A stretch of DNA of 62,705 nt. Origin: SAR324 cluster bacterium. GTDB taxonomy: Bacteria > SAR324 > NAC60-12. Below are positions 17,838-27,081 of the stretch, one piece after another. The position numbers were made by a program, and so were the translations under genes. Location: assembly GCA_015231825.1 (NCBI GenBank), contig JADGAV010000029.1, forward strand, positions 1 through 62,705. Reading direction: 5' to 3'. Within the stretch, counting starts at the first letter, position 1. The number at the start of each line of letters is the position of its first letter. Below the pieces are notes generated by a model. That model searched no databases. It saw only the letters and a list, made by a program, of their open reading frames with translations, and was not told the origin of the DNA.

Positions 17838-19355
17838 TCATTCAGAAGGAGATGGACTGATCTCCAGCTTGTTTGAAGGAGCAGAGCTCATCTGCTCCGG
17901 AAGCGAGGTGACGCAGTTTGGCAAATAGAATGAAAATCGAACTCCTGCTTTGTCAGGCAGGTTTTCTGCTGCAATTTTCCCGCCGTGCCCTTCTATGATC
18001 TTTTTGCAGATTGCCAGTCCGAGACCTGTCCCCTGCGCTTTTCCTGCCGTTTGAAAAGGCTGAAAAAGATTGGATAAAATGGTTTCGGGGATCGGGTAAC
18101 CATTGTCGGTCACCGTGATCGTGATCCCGGATTTGTCATCAGGAAGGAATTTCACATGAATTTGGCCTTCTTCCTCCTCAAGTTTTTCCCAGGCATTTTT
18201 TACTAAATTGACAATCACCCTGCTGATTTTACTGTCATCAATTTTCAGGCACAATTCGACATCCTGCGGATAATCGAAGTCAATCGGTAAATCTGAAATA
18301 AATCCGAGATTGACTTCGAGTTGAGCGACACATTCAGAGAGTTTGTGATGACCAATCCGCAGTTCTGTTTTGCCCTTGGCAAAATCCAAAATGTCTTTGG
18401 TCAAGCCGCTCACGGTTGTTGATGCGATATTGATTCTGCGGATGAAGGTCAGGCAGCGGGCAAGATCCATGGCGCTAATCGAATCCTGCTCCAGGGTTTT
18501 GAGGAGCAAGGTGACAAAAGTTCCAATCGCACCATTGGCATTCCCTATGTCATGGCCAAATTCCGCCAGAGCGTGACCCAATTCAACCAAACGTCTTTCC
18601 TGCACTTTAGCCCGTTCCAGTGCCTGAATGGTATTTTCTTTTTCTGCTTCTGATTTCTTTAAAGCTTCTATATTGTCTTCGAGCTGCAGTTGGATCGACT
18701 GAAATCGGCTCCAAAGGTCTTCAAGAATCTCGACGCGTCTTTCAATCGGACTTTGTTTGAGACGTGCTTTCGGCAGGTTGATTTCGGAGGTTTCCTGTTC
18801 ACGACGGTATCGAGTGAACTGCTGACAGAGACGATCGATCGGTTTGATCAATACCCTTGCTTTGATCCAAATAATCAACCCAAGGAGCAAATAGGTCAAA
18901 GCCAGACTGAAGAGGATCTGGATCGCAATATGGCTGGACTTCGACTCGCCAGGCGGCATTTTTCGGGTGACGACAATCACTCCCCTGACGTGATCTTTTC
19001 CCACCGGAACGGACAAGGAAAATTGGGACTCATCCAGTTTATCGAAAAAGGAGTTATTTGATTTCGGCCTGGGCTCGTTTGATTTGAAAGACTTGACCGT
19101 CCAATCGCGGTAGAGCAAGTGAAATGCCCCGTATTCTCCGCTATCAATCAGGTTTTGAATCGCAGTATTTTTCTCTGCACCCTTCTTTTCAAGAATTTCG
19201 CTGATGGCCTCTGAGAGCCCATTGATCTGCTCCAGAGTTTTGACAGGAATACCCGGCTCTATTGACGCAGGTCCAAATAACAGGAAAGAAAAACTGAAAG
19301 TAACTGCAAAAAATAAAGTGGCCAACACCAGCAGGTGTGTTTTTTTCAACACCAT
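17838..19355 (-). CDS. Membrane sensor histidine kinase, orphan
   Basis: A 505-residue sensor: a membrane span near residues 5-25, a periplasmic region of roughly 110 residues, a second span (about 145-170), a HAMP-like/coiled-coil linker, a phospho-acceptor helix with EFGHDIGNANG, and an ATPase domain with N-box VNLVKNAWEK, G1 VTDNGYPIP and G2 GTGLGLAICKK. No response regulator is adjacent. The start ATG 19355 has GGAGG eight bases upstream. Its signal is unknown. It is convergent with tctA, so it might sense the transported acid, but that is only proximity. Confidence 0.88.
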   Translation of the reverse strand: MVLKKTHLLVLATLFFAVTFSFSFLLFGPASIEPGIPVKTLEQINGLSEAISEILEKKGAEKNTAIQNLIDSGEYGAFHLLYRDWTVKSFKSNEPRPKSNNSFFDKLDESQFSLSVPVGKDHVRGVIVVTRKMPPGESKSSHIAIQILFSLALTYLLLGLIIWIKARVLIKPIDRLCQQFTRYRREQETSEINLPKARLKQSPIERRVEILEDLWSRFQSIQLQLEDNIEALKKSEAEKENTIQALERAKVQERRLVELGHALAEFGHDIGNANGAIGTFVTLLLKTLEQDSISAMDLARCLTFIRRINIASTTVSGLTKDILDFAKGKTELRIGHHKLSECVAQLEVNLGFISDLPIDFDYPQDVELCLKIDDSKISRVIVNLVKNAWEKLEEEEGQIHVKFLPDDKSGITITVTDNGYPIPETILSNLFQPFQTAGKAQGTGLGLAICKKIIEGHGGKIAAENLPDKAGVRFSFYLPNCVTSLPEQMSSAPSNKLEISPSPSE

Positions 19356-19700
19356 TTTTCGACCTCCATGACGAAAATGCGGTTGTTTATTCTCAGCTTC
19401 TATATTGTACATTGAAATTATTCAAGTTTTTCACAAAAAAAAGTGCAGGCTACATTAAATCAATATATGCACATCTAGTGATTTAATCTTGAACTTTTTC
19501 GGCAAGTCTGATCTACTTGAAAAACTGATTTTTTAAAAATGTGAATCGAATGTTTAATTGAAGCCTGTTGCCTGCTTAAATCAAATGATTATTTGCTTCA
19601 GGAAATCCGGAGCACAGTCAGTCGCAGAGCGTTTGGGATTGAGAGCGCTCAGCAAGTTTTTGTTTATCAATATCAACAACATTCAACGATAGGATTATTT
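19356..19700. other. Divergent intergenic region between histidine kinase and ahcY
   Basis: 345 AT-rich bases between the two start codons. They must hold both promoters, but I find no strong -35/-10 pair. I looked for the conserved core of the SAH riboswitch often found before ahcY and did not find it. A GAAGC/GCTTC pair around 19560-19600 could form a weak stem. Confidence 0.4.
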
Positions 19701-20999
19701 ATGAGTGACTACAAAGTAGCCGACCTTTCCCTGGCAGAATGGGGACGAAAAGAAATCGCGATTGCCGAACATGAAATGCCGGGACTGATGGAACTCCGCA
19801 AAGAATATAAAAACAACAAACCATTGCAGGGAGCACGCATCACAGGATCTTTGCACATGACCATTCAAACGGCTGTTTTGATCGAGACCCTTTTGGATCT
19901 CGGAGCGGAAATTCGCTGGTCTTCCTGTAATATTTTTTCGACGCAGGACAACGCCGCCGCCGCAATCGCAGAAAAAGGAATTCCTGTATTTGCCTGGAAG
20001 GGAGAAACCGAAGAAGAATACTGGTGGTGCCTTGATCAGACATTGCAGTGGCCGGGAGGAAAAGGTCCCAACATGCTTCTGGATGACGGCGGCGACCTGA
20101 CCGGAGTCGTCCACCAGAAGTATCCTCAACTGCTGGCAGGGATTCGCGGTCTTTCAGAAGAAACAACAACCGGAGTTCACCGACTTTATCAAATGGCGGA
20201 GGCGGGAGAATTGAAACTGCCTGCATTCAATGTGAACGATTCTGTCACAAAGAGTAAGTTTGACAACCTGTATGGATGTCGAGAATCGATGATCGATGGT
20301 CTCCGAAGAGCAACTGATGTGATGATTTCCGGCAAAATAGCGGTTGTTGCAGGCTATGGAGATGTGGGCAAAGGATGCGCACAAGCATTGAGAGGTTCAG
20401 GCGCGCGGGTGCTGATCACCGAAATAGATCCGATTTGTGCGCTTCAGGCATCAATGGAAGGATTCGAAGTGATTCCAATGAAAGACGCGGCTCCAATTGC
20501 AGACATTTTTGTGACAGCAACTGGTTGCGATCATGTGATTCGAAGAGAACATATGGATGTGATGAAAAATCAGGCCATTGTCTGCAACATAGGCCATTTT
20601 GACACGGAAATTGAGGTCAGCTCTTTGGAAAACGATTCCAACTTAATCAAAAAAGAAAACATCAAACCCCAGGTCGATCAATATATCTGGCCCGATGGGA
20701 AACGCATGACGCTTTTAGCGGAAGGACGTCTCGTCAATTTAGGATGCGCAACGGGGCATCCGAGCTTTGTCATGTCGGCCAGTTTTACAAATCAGGTGAT
20801 GGCACAGATTGAGTTGTGGAACAATCATGAAAAGTATGAAAACAAAGTTTACGTCCTGCCCAAAAAACTCGATGAAAAAGTGGCTCGTCTGCATTTAAAA
20901 AAATTGGGAGTGCAGTTGGAGGAACTGACTGCTGAACAGGCAAATTATCTTGGAATTTCTCCGGAAGGTCCCTACAAACCGGAATATTATCGATATTGA
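19701..20999 (+). CDS. ahcY: S-adenosylhomocysteinase
   Basis: Hydrolyses S-adenosylhomocysteine to adenosine and homocysteine, clearing the product of methyl transfer. It is a 432-residue protein with [17 protein letters not shown] near the N-terminus, the NAD site [22 protein letters not shown], and the C-terminal KPEYYRY tail that completes the neighbouring NAD site. The ATG at 19701, preceded by AGGA, is chosen over an in-frame upstream start because the protein then aligns with the family N-terminus. Confidence 0.97.
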   Translation: MSDYKVADLSLAEWGRKEIAIAEHEMPGLMELRKEYKNNKPLQGARITGSLHMTIQTAVLIETLLDLGAEIRWSSCNIFSTQDNAAAAIAEKGIPVFAWKGETEEEYWWCLDQTLQWPGGKGPNMLLDDGGDLTGVVHQKYPQLLAGIRGLSEETTTGVHRLYQMAEAGELKLPAFNVNDSVTKSKFDNLYGCRESMIDGLRRATDVMISGKIAVVAGYGDVGKGCAQALRGSGARVLITEIDPICALQASMEGFEVIPMKDAAPIADIFVTATGCDHVIRREHMDVMKNQAIVCNIGHFDTEIEVSSLENDSNLIKKENIKPQVDQYIWPDGKRMTLLAEGRLVNLGCATGHPSFVMSASFTNQVMAQIELWNNHEKYENKVYVLPKKLDEKVARLHLKKLGVQLEELTAEQANYLGISPEGPYKPEYYRY

Positions 21000-21030
21000 A
21001 TGAACTTATAGTGGATTGAATGTTTCGCTG

Positions 21031-21612
21031 ATGGAAACCGCTGACCCGATGGATAAAGTTTCTGTACGTCAAGCAATATTGAATCACCGGAGCCGGTATT
21101 CGAATTTGGAACGGGAAAAAGCCTCAAAGCAAATTCAGAATCACCTGCTTCAGTGGCCTGTATTCCAAGAAGCCCAAATTGTACATATTTTTGTCAATCA
21201 GGCACAGGAAGTAGAAACAACCTCCATCATCCAACATTGCTGGCAAACCGGTAAAACCGTTGCTGTTCCTTATTTAGTGCCTCAATCTGCAATATTGGGG
21301 CACTCAATTCTGACAACTTTTGAACAACTCCAAACAGAAAAATTCGGCCTGCGCGAACCACGCTCAGAAACACGGCAGCCGATTGATTTGAACACAATTG
21401 ATCTGGTGATCGTGCCTGGTTTGGCATTTGATAGAAGAGGGGGGCGTCTTGGCTACGGCAAGGGATATTACGATCGGTTTTTAAGTCAAATAAAGCCGTT
21501 CTTTCTTGCGCTTGCGTTTCAATTTCAAGTGCTTCCGTCCATCCCTCAATTCCCCTACGATGTACCAATGAACGCGATTTTGACAGAAAAGGGATTTATT
21601 CATATCACGTGA
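21031..21612 (+). CDS. 5-formyltetrahydrofolate cyclo-ligase
   Basis: Converts 5-formyl-THF to 5,10-methenyl-THF with ATP, salvaging the inactive folate. About 193 aa. The C-terminal signature VPGLAFDRRGGRLGYGKGYYDRFL contains the phosphate-binding and folate-binding residues, and KFGLREP is present. The start is uncertain among ATG 21031, ATG 21049 and an upstream TTG; no strong ribosome site decides. It follows ahcY by about 30 bases and probably shares its transcript. It adds to the folate/C1 content of the area. Its stop is six bases from the plsX stop on the other strand. Confidence 0.9.
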   Translation: METADPMDKVSVRQAILNHRSRYSNLEREKASKQIQNHLLQWPVFQEAQIVHIFVNQAQEVETTSIIQHCWQTGKTVAVPYLVPQSAILGHSILTTFEQLQTEKFGLREPRSETRQPIDLNTIDLVIVPGLAFDRRGGRLGYGKGYYDRFLSQIKPFFLALAFQFQVLPSIPQFPYDVPMNAILTEKGFIHIT

Positions 21613-21618
21613 TTCAAA

Positions 21619-22644
21619 CTATCGATTGATTTTTTCCGCTTCTTCCAACAGACTCAAATTCTCATCTACTTCTTTGGAAATCATTTTATTCAGTCCCAGG
21701 TGCGCACATTCCTGAGCATGTTTGATGGCTCCTTTAATGGTCCCTGCATTGGAATTTCCATGACCAATGATAACGACACCACGAACCCCCAATAGGGGAG
21801 CACCTCCCCACTGTTTGTAGTCAGTGCGATTTTTTAAGGCACGAAAAGTCGGTTTCAAACCAAGAAAACTCAATTTTGCCAGCCATGATTTCGAAATTTC
21901 TTCACGAAGAATTGCCTGAATGAAATCGGAAGTTCCTTCCGCCACTTTCAAAGCTATGTTCCCCACAAAGCCGTCACAAACAATCACATCAATATTTCCC
22001 TTAAACATCGCTTTTCCTTCGATATTTCCTGAAAAATTCAAGGTGCTTTTTTTGAGAAGTTCGTATGCCTCTTTGACGACGGTGTTCCCCTTGCCTTCTT
22101 CTTCACCATTATTCAAAAGTGCAATGCGCGGGTCTTTGGTATCAAACAAAAGGCGGGTATAAGCATCACCCATTAATGCAAATTGCAGCAGATATTCGGG
22201 TTTACAGTCCGTGTTTGCCCCGAGATCAAGAATAACAAACGGTTTTTGCAAGGAAGGCATCACCGTCGCAATAGCGGGGCGATCGATATGATTGATAGAT
22301 TTTAAGACAAATTTTGCCGTTGCCATTGCTGCTCCAGTATGTCCTACCGAAACAACCGCATCGGCGGCTTTTTCTTTGTGAAGATTAAGGGATACTCGAA
22401 TAGAAGAATCTTTTTTCTGACGGAGTGCCAATGCGGGGGATTCGCCCATTTCAACGACTTCAGAACAATCCTGAATAGACAGTTTCCGGTGGTCGTAAGT
22501 ATATTTTTTCAGTTCTGATTCAATCTCGGTTTGCTTGCCCACCAAGATCACTTCAATGCCATGCTCGTTGATAGCCTGTATTGCCCCTGCAACCGGGGCT
22601 GTTACCGGAAAGTCTCCTCCCATTGCATCGACTGCAATCACCAT
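21619..22644 (-). CDS. plsX: Phosphate acyltransferase PlsX
   Basis: Makes acyl-phosphate from acyl-ACP for phospholipid synthesis. 341 aa, full length. It starts MVIAVDAMGGDFP, has VSVGHTGAAMA, LDLGANTDCKPE and VCDGFVGNIALK, all family signatures. A G-rich ribosome site precedes the ATG. It is last in the fdxA-yceD-rpmF-plsX series; fabH and fabD do not follow. Confidence 0.97.
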   Translation of the reverse strand: MVIAVDAMGGDFPVTAPVAGAIQAINEHGIEVILVGKQTEIESELKKYTYDHRKLSIQDCSEVVEMGESPALALRQKKDSSIRVSLNLHKEKAADAVVSVGHTGAAMATAKFVLKSINHIDRPAIATVMPSLQKPFVILDLGANTDCKPEYLLQFALMGDAYTRLLFDTKDPRIALLNNGEEEGKGNTVVKEAYELLKKSTLNFSGNIEGKAMFKGNIDVIVCDGFVGNIALKVAEGTSDFIQAILREEISKSWLAKLSFLGLKPTFRALKNRTDYKQWGGAPLLGVRGVVIIGHGNSNAGTIKGAIKHAQECAHLGLNKMISKEVDENLSLLEEAEKINR

Positions 22645-22837
22645 TGCCCCCCTTTTTATTACGGATTCTTTTGAAGGCTTTGCTTTTTAAATCAAAAGCA
22701 CTACAGGTGTCTTGCCGATTTCATTTAGGAAGAAAAGCTCAGAAACAATTTTTGAGCAAGACATCAATACAAAGAATCCATGCTGCTGAGGAATAAAAAC
22801 ATATCTTCAAAATTAAATTTTGAAACAATTGTTGTTT

Positions 22838-23020
22838 CTAATAATCGCTGGTTTCGATAACCGCAACCCCTTTATAATACCCGCAATGAGGGCACACCCG
22901 ATGAGGAAGAATCAGGACCCGGCAGTTGGTGCAGACGCTCAATCCAGGTGTTTTCAATTTGATGTGAGCTCGCCGGGAATCTCTTTTCCATCGCGAAGTT
23001 CTACGCTGTGGTACAGCCAT
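22838..23020 (-). CDS. rpmF: Ribosomal protein L32
   Basis: A 60-residue L32 with basic N-terminus MAVPQRRTSRW and a zinc-binding form of the C-terminal region: CTNC and CPHC pairs. GGAG is placed properly before the ATG. It sits between yceD and plsX as in many bacteria. Confidence 0.97.
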   Translation of the reverse strand: MAVPQRRTSRWKRDSRRAHIKLKTPGLSVCTNCRVLILPHRVCPHCGYYKGVAVIETSDY

Positions 23021-23099
23021 AATTTACTCCAAACTTAATAAATAAATTTCAGTTGAATAACAATGATTTCTGTTTCTCTGAATATTTCAGAAAACAGCC

Positions 23100-23624
23100 T
23101 TACTGACGCAAACCGGCAAACGGATGATCAGAATTATCGGGAGGAGAACAAGAACAATTATTGACATTCAGGTTATTTCCGCATTGAGAACAAATTCCTC
23201 TGCAGGTATCCGAACATATTTTCTTCATAGGAATTCCCAGTAAAATCTGTTCTTCCATGATAGTCTTAAGATCCAAGCACTCTCCCTGATAAATCCCGAC
23301 TTCTAACTCCTCCTCGGACATGTCCTGATCGCCGAACAAAGTTCTCTGGGATTCTGCGGGCAGCAAGGTAACACGAAACTTTTCCTGCTGCGGAAAGTCG
23401 AACGGCTCCAGGCATCGGTCGCAATCAAAAACCAAAGTTCCTTCCACTGCTCCTTTAACCAGAAGAAAGCGCCCGCTTCGAGTCAGATTAAATTGATAAT
23501 GAACCTCACGCTTCTGTTCTCCAACAACTTTTTGGAGTTCATCCATTTTCTTCATCGGATGATCCCCTTCATATTGCAGAAGCTTGTTTTCAGTGATGTC
23601 CTGGATTCGGACCAGCAAGTCCAC
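23100..23624 (-). CDS. yceD: YceD/DUF177 family protein (23S rRNA accumulation)
   Basis: A 174-residue DUF177 protein; the family is linked to 23S rRNA accumulation and is usually encoded before rpmF. The central FDCDRCLEPF motif and a C-terminal cysteine cluster (CSDTCRGICSQCGNNLN) are typical and probably bind metal. I take GTG at 23624 as start because AGGGAGGG lies just upstream; an upstream in-frame TTG would place this ribosome site inside the gene. Confidence 0.88.
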   Translation of the reverse strand: MDLLVRIQDITENKLLQYEGDHPMKKMDELQKVVGEQKREVHYQFNLTRSGRFLLVKGAVEGTLVFDCDRCLEPFDFPQQEKFRVTLLPAESQRTLFGDQDMSEEELEVGIYQGECLDLKTIMEEQILLGIPMKKICSDTCRGICSQCGNNLNVNNCSCSPPDNSDHPFAGLRQ

Positions 23625-23700
23625 GATCCCTCCCTGCGTTCTCAATTTCTGGAACTTTAACGGATTAAAAAAGGGACTCGGTTCAGATCAAAATTCCAAA

Positions 23701-24006
23701 TCAAAACCCCAACTCTGTCTTACGTGCCTCGGCGGTTGGAAGCGGATCCTGCTTTTCCGTAATGACAGGATATTCTTCACATTTCTGGGCATTGATTTCG
23801 GTCCATTCCTCCCATTTTTCAGGAACATCAACATCAGCGAAAATAGCTTCAACCGGACATTCTTCCACACAAGCATTACAATCAATGCAAGTTTCCGGAT
23901 TGATGTACAACATGGTTGGTCCTTCATGAAAAGCTTCCACAGGACAGACTTCGACGCAATCTGTGAACTTACATTTGTCACAGTTTTCAACTACGGTGTA
24001 GGTCAT
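23701..24006 (-). CDS. fdxA: Seven-iron ferredoxin FdxA
   Basis: A 101-residue [3Fe-4S][4Fe-4S] ferredoxin of the Azotobacter FdxA type. The first motif CDKCKFTDCVEVCP has the cysteine spacing of a 3Fe cluster plus the remote Cys; the second is CIDCNACVEECP. The C-terminal extension (EKWEEW, NAQKCEEYP) is characteristic. It is a soluble low-potential electron carrier; the partner is unknown. Confidence 0.93.
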   Translation of the reverse strand: MTYTVVENCDKCKFTDCVEVCPVEAFHEGPTMLYINPETCIDCNACVEECPVEAIFADVDVPEKWEEWTEINAQKCEEYPVITEKQDPLPTAEARKTELGF

Positions 24007-24223
24007 TTTACAGCTCCAAATAGGGACGAGGATTAACTCGGATTGTCAATGGTTTACGATGAAAGGTCCAATTGACCTAAACAAGATGTGCTGCTTTCCG
24101 GTCTCTGGAAAAACGAATTTAAGGCAAGTTCATCAAAGATGCAATTCTAAATTAAGGACGCAAGCAATTGAACCTGACTGTCAAATAAGGCATGATCAAG
24201 AGGAAAGACATCTCTACTAAAAC

Positions 24224-24298
24224 TGGCTGGGGTGGCAGGGATCGAACCTGCGAATGACGGGATCAAAACCCGCTGCCTTACCACTTGGCTACACCCCA
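24224..24298 (-). tRNA. tRNA-Gln(TTG)
   Basis: On the minus strand a complete cloverleaf can be folded: acceptor TGGGGTG/CACCCCA, D-arm GCC-GGC, anticodon loop TTTTGAT (anticodon TTG), T-arm GCAGG-TTCGATC-CCTGC, discriminator G, and an encoded CCA. It reads CAA. It lies at the 3' end of the cytochrome oxidase cluster in the same orientation. A glnS gene is in the same window, so direct charging with glutamine is expected. Confidence 0.97.
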
Positions 24299-24392
24299 AA
24301 TCAACTTGCTAGCCTAATAGTCCTGCTCAATTTTGTCAAGCTTTACCAAATTTCTTCTTCAGTCGCAGCAATACATTTTAAAAAGAAATTCA

Positions 24393-24812
24393 TCACTCGG
24401 GCATCTGGTAAAGCATCAGATAGATAATCACTCCGGACACAGAAACATAACACCAAATGGGAAAAGCCCATTTGACCAGTTTTTTATGAGCGACGCGATC
24501 GTTTCCAAGCGCTTTGTACACTGCAATCAAAATCAATGGGACTTGCAATGCTGCCAGAACAATATGAGGAATGAGAATTATAAAATAGAGCAGTCGGACG
24601 ACTCCAGTCCCTTGAAAAGCGACCGACCCGACATTTGCGTGGTAAATGGAATAGCTGATCAAAAAGAGTGCTGATACTCCGCACGCCGCCAGCATGAAAT
24701 TCTTGTGACGCCGTTCATTTCCCGCTTTAATGGATTGAAATCCCATAATAAGCAGACAGAATGTTATGCCGTTCAAAAAGGCATTGAGTGCAGGTAAATC
24801 AGTGAGATTCAT
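24393..24812 (-). CDS. DUF420 membrane protein (YozB/CtaM-like, oxidase-associated)
   Basis: A 139-residue protein with four predicted membrane spans and conserved His residues in YSIYHANVG, IPHIVLA and HKKLVKW, matching DUF420. Members sit with heme-copper oxidase genes and are implicated in oxidase maturation (CtaM in Gram-positives). Its ATG overlaps the end of ctaA by 14 bases, so it is translationally coupled. It is the last protein gene of the cluster. Confidence 0.88.
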   Translation of the reverse strand: MNLTDLPALNAFLNGITFCLLIMGFQSIKAGNERRHKNFMLAACGVSALFLISYSIYHANVGSVAFQGTGVVRLLYFIILIPHIVLAALQVPLILIAVYKALGNDRVAHKKLVKWAFPIWCYVSVSGVIIYLMLYQMPE

Positions 24813-25839
24813 GAATAGATTTAGCCAGTGAATAGCTCAAGAGTCCTACTATTGTTGCAGCAACAGCGGTGTGTGCAGCAGAAATGGGGACAGGAATGTG
24901 GAAAACGGCATTTAAAATCCCAAGTATGATCTCAATTGAAAGCAGACTCCAAATGGCCAGAGCATGAAGCCGATAGGCTCCATCGCGCCGTCGAAACAAG
25001 ACAAGCCATGTCAAAACCGCCAATGCGAAAGCGCCGACGATGGCAGTCAATCGATGAATCATGTGAATCCACTCGTTTTGAAATCTGGGAAGAAAGTTCC
25101 CTTCTCCCACCATGTTGCCGGAGTGAAAAGATAGAAGGCTGCCTGGCTGACACCCCGGAAAAGCAGAACACGCATACCCTGAGTAGGTGCTGCTGTTGGC
25201 TCCTCCCGAAACAATGACCACAAAAATGATAATAAGCATCAAACCCAGCATCTTGCTGTGCCAAGTGAGTACCGGAGGATCCGGTTGATGAGGACCCTGC
25301 CCGCGGGAATCTGAATATGCCGAATAGGAGAGATAGATCAGCAGACTAAAAAGCAGATTTCCCCCTAACAAATGAAATACGACCGTTGGAGGGGAGAGCT
25401 TCATCAAAACGGTCATACCGCCCAATATTCCTTGAATGACGACAAGCAGAAACAAGGCGATCGTGAACCTCCGGTAGCTCTTGTACTGAGGTTTATACGA
25501 TGACAGAATGAGAAGGACCGTGATACTCAAACCCAGGAATGAGGCAAGAAACCGGTGACCTACTTCCAGAGCAATTTTAAAGCCTTCAGGCGGAATAATC
25601 TTTCCGTAACAGAGTGGCCAATCCGGACATGACAGACCAGCACCTTTCAACCGCACATAGGTTCCAAAGGAAATCAGTGGCCATGTTAAAATTGCAGAGA
25701 AGAGTGTGATCTTTTTGAAAAATGATCCGGCGGCGGTGTTACCGCCATTGTTGTCATTCAATTTTTTCCCGGAAGATAGAGAGGATTGGGTGTTTTTATT
25801 GAGTGGGTGCGGATTGCTGCTTGGGGTATGCGGATTCAT
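24799..25839 (-). CDS. ctaA: Heme A synthase (COX15/CtaA)
   Basis: Oxidises heme O to heme A in the membrane. It has about eight spans with four conserved histidines (EVGHRF, VVFHLL, HMIHRL, SAAHTA). Two hydrophilic cysteine loops are present: CPDWPLCYG and CSAFPGC. The N-terminal 40 residues are polar and unlike the family core. Start is uncertain: ATG 25839 is used, but a GTG at 25857 is in frame; either overlaps the previous gene by 40-60 bases. With ctaB it shows that the oxidase uses heme A. Confidence 0.93.
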   Translation of the reverse strand: MNPHTPSSNPHPLNKNTQSSLSSGKKLNDNNGGNTAAGSFFKKITLFSAILTWPLISFGTYVRLKGAGLSCPDWPLCYGKIIPPEGFKIALEVGHRFLASFLGLSITVLLILSSYKPQYKSYRRFTIALFLLVVIQGILGGMTVLMKLSPPTVVFHLLGGNLLFSLLIYLSYSAYSDSRGQGPHQPDPPVLTWHSKMLGLMLIIIFVVIVSGGANSSTYSGYACSAFPGCQPGSLLSFHSGNMVGEGNFLPRFQNEWIHMIHRLTAIVGAFALAVLTWLVLFRRRDGAYRLHALAIWSLLSIEIILGILNAVFHIPVPISAAHTAVAATIVGLLSYSLAKSIHESH

Positions 25840-26074
25840 TGTTTTCCAGGTATTCACCCGCTGAGACAGAATCGTGCTGCTGATAGCGACGGAAGACCCA
25901 GTATGCCAAAGCTCCTACCATTGCAAGCGGAAGAAGGCTCAACACAATCGCTGTTCCATAATAGGCGGCCATCGTTGCTTCTTTTCCAACAAAACAGACA
26001 CTGCAGCCGAGGGAAAGGGAAGGAAAGAATCCAGTAAATGCCAAGACCACTGCAATTGATTTCATCATTTTCAT
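25796..26074 (-). CDS. Small membrane protein with CSVC motif in oxidase cluster
   Basis: A 92-residue protein with a signal-like N-terminus, the motif C24-S-V-C27 just after it, one further membrane span (about 41-61) and a polar C-terminal tail. The ATG overlaps the previous oxidase gene's stop as ATGA. Short proteins with a Cys-x-Val-Cys motif at this position occur in cox clusters of several phyla; a copper or assembly role is inference from place and cysteines. It overlaps the start of ctaA. Confidence 0.7.
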   Translation of the reverse strand: MKMMKSIAVVLAFTGFFPSLSLGCSVCFVGKEATMAAYYGTAIVLSLLPLAMVGALAYWVFRRYQQHDSVSAGEYLENNESAYPKQQSAPTQ

Positions 26075-26676
26075 ACCAAATAAATCAGGAAATACAAAAT
26101 CGGCCAAACCCCAACAACAAAATACCAAAAGATTTGCGAAACTACAAATTCAGTTGAAGCCAACTGCGGAATACGGGAAGGCGCCAGCATTGAGTATGTA
26201 TGCAGCAGGAAAAAGAGAGCAGCCACAACATGAACCGCATGCGTGCCAATGATGAGGTAGAACAATCCACCATAGTTGCTGGAAGTCATCGTAAGGCCGA
26301 ACTGCAGCAGCTGAATCCATTCATATCCTTGAAATAAAACGAAAAAAAGGCCCAGAAGAATGGAAAGGCCCAGCATCTTTCTCGACACCGACACGCGGTC
26401 AGGCTTTAAGAACTGCTGATAGGCTTTGAAAAGGACCAACCCGCTGAGAAGAAGCACCACGGTATTGAAGGCAGTAGCTGCCACGGGCAAGCGGGGCTGT
26501 CCCCAGGGGGGCCATTCTTCAGCACCGGACCGGAGTACCAGGTATGCGCTGATCAACGAAGCAAAAAACATGACTTCGGTGACAACAAAAATGGCTATCC
26601 CCACAACGCCGTTGGCAATGGGAGGTTTTTGTCGATTCTGATGCCGGGTCGGGTCTACGTTAGTACCAATCAGCAT
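26071..26676 (-). CDS. Cytochrome c oxidase subunit III-like protein (second copy)
   Basis: A 201-residue heme-copper oxidase subunit III with about five spans and the family motifs FFASLISAY, GTHAVHVV and the C-terminal WYFVVGVWPILY. It is the second subunit III-type gene here, after the coxC at 27082. Start ATG 26676 has AAGG eight bases upstream. It shares an operon with coxD. Confidence 0.88.
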   Translation of the reverse strand: MLIGTNVDPTRHQNRQKPPIANGVVGIAIFVVTEVMFFASLISAYLVLRSGAEEWPPWGQPRLPVAATAFNTVVLLLSGLVLFKAYQQFLKPDRVSVSRKMLGLSILLGLFFVLFQGYEWIQLLQFGLTMTSSNYGGLFYLIIGTHAVHVVAALFFLLHTYSMLAPSRIPQLASTEFVVSQIFWYFVVGVWPILYFLIYLV

Positions 26677-26680
26677 CAAA

Positions 26681-27058
26681 TTACCTTAAGATCCCGTAAT
26701 TCACTGAATCTTTTGCCATGTCATTGGTGGGTACGCAGGATTTATCCAGCACGCAGTCTTTCCACTGAGTTCCGCTGCCCTGCATCACATCCGGAGCAGA
26801 CCCGAAATAGAAGATTCCCATGAAGGCTACTGAAATAATCAGCATGTACCAGATGTATCGTTTTTCGACATTTAAATGCATGAAGTAAGCACAAACCATC
26901 AAGGCTTTGACAATGGCAATCCCAAACGCGGTGATCAAAGTAATAACTTGTATTTCAAGCATGGGTCCCGCAACACTGATTGCGAGCAAAACCACCAGGA
27001 TTCCCCAAATTTTGATATACCTTGCATCGTGATTTCCATGTGCTGCATCCTGAGACAT
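26681..27058 (-). CDS. coxD: Cytochrome c oxidase subunit IV (CoxD/CyoD-like)
   Basis: A 125-residue protein with three membrane spans, including AFGIAIVKALMVCAYFMHLN, the usual subunit IV signature. The C-terminal 35 residues are soluble with two cysteines (DCVLDKSC), which is longer than most CyoD-like subunits. GGAG precedes the ATG. It lies between the two subunit III genes. Confidence 0.88.
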   Translation of the reverse strand: MSQDAAHGNHDARYIKIWGILVVLLAISVAGPMLEIQVITLITAFGIAIVKALMVCAYFMHLNVEKRYIWYMLIISVAFMGIFYFGSAPDVMQGSGTQWKDCVLDKSCVPTNDMAKDSVNYGILR

Positions 27059-27081
27059 TATCTGCTCCTGAAGGGGGTTAT

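Noticed and set aside
19413..19700. SAH riboswitch before ahcY
   Set aside because: The conserved G/C-rich core of that riboswitch is absent; only a weak GAAGC/GCTTC pair is seen.
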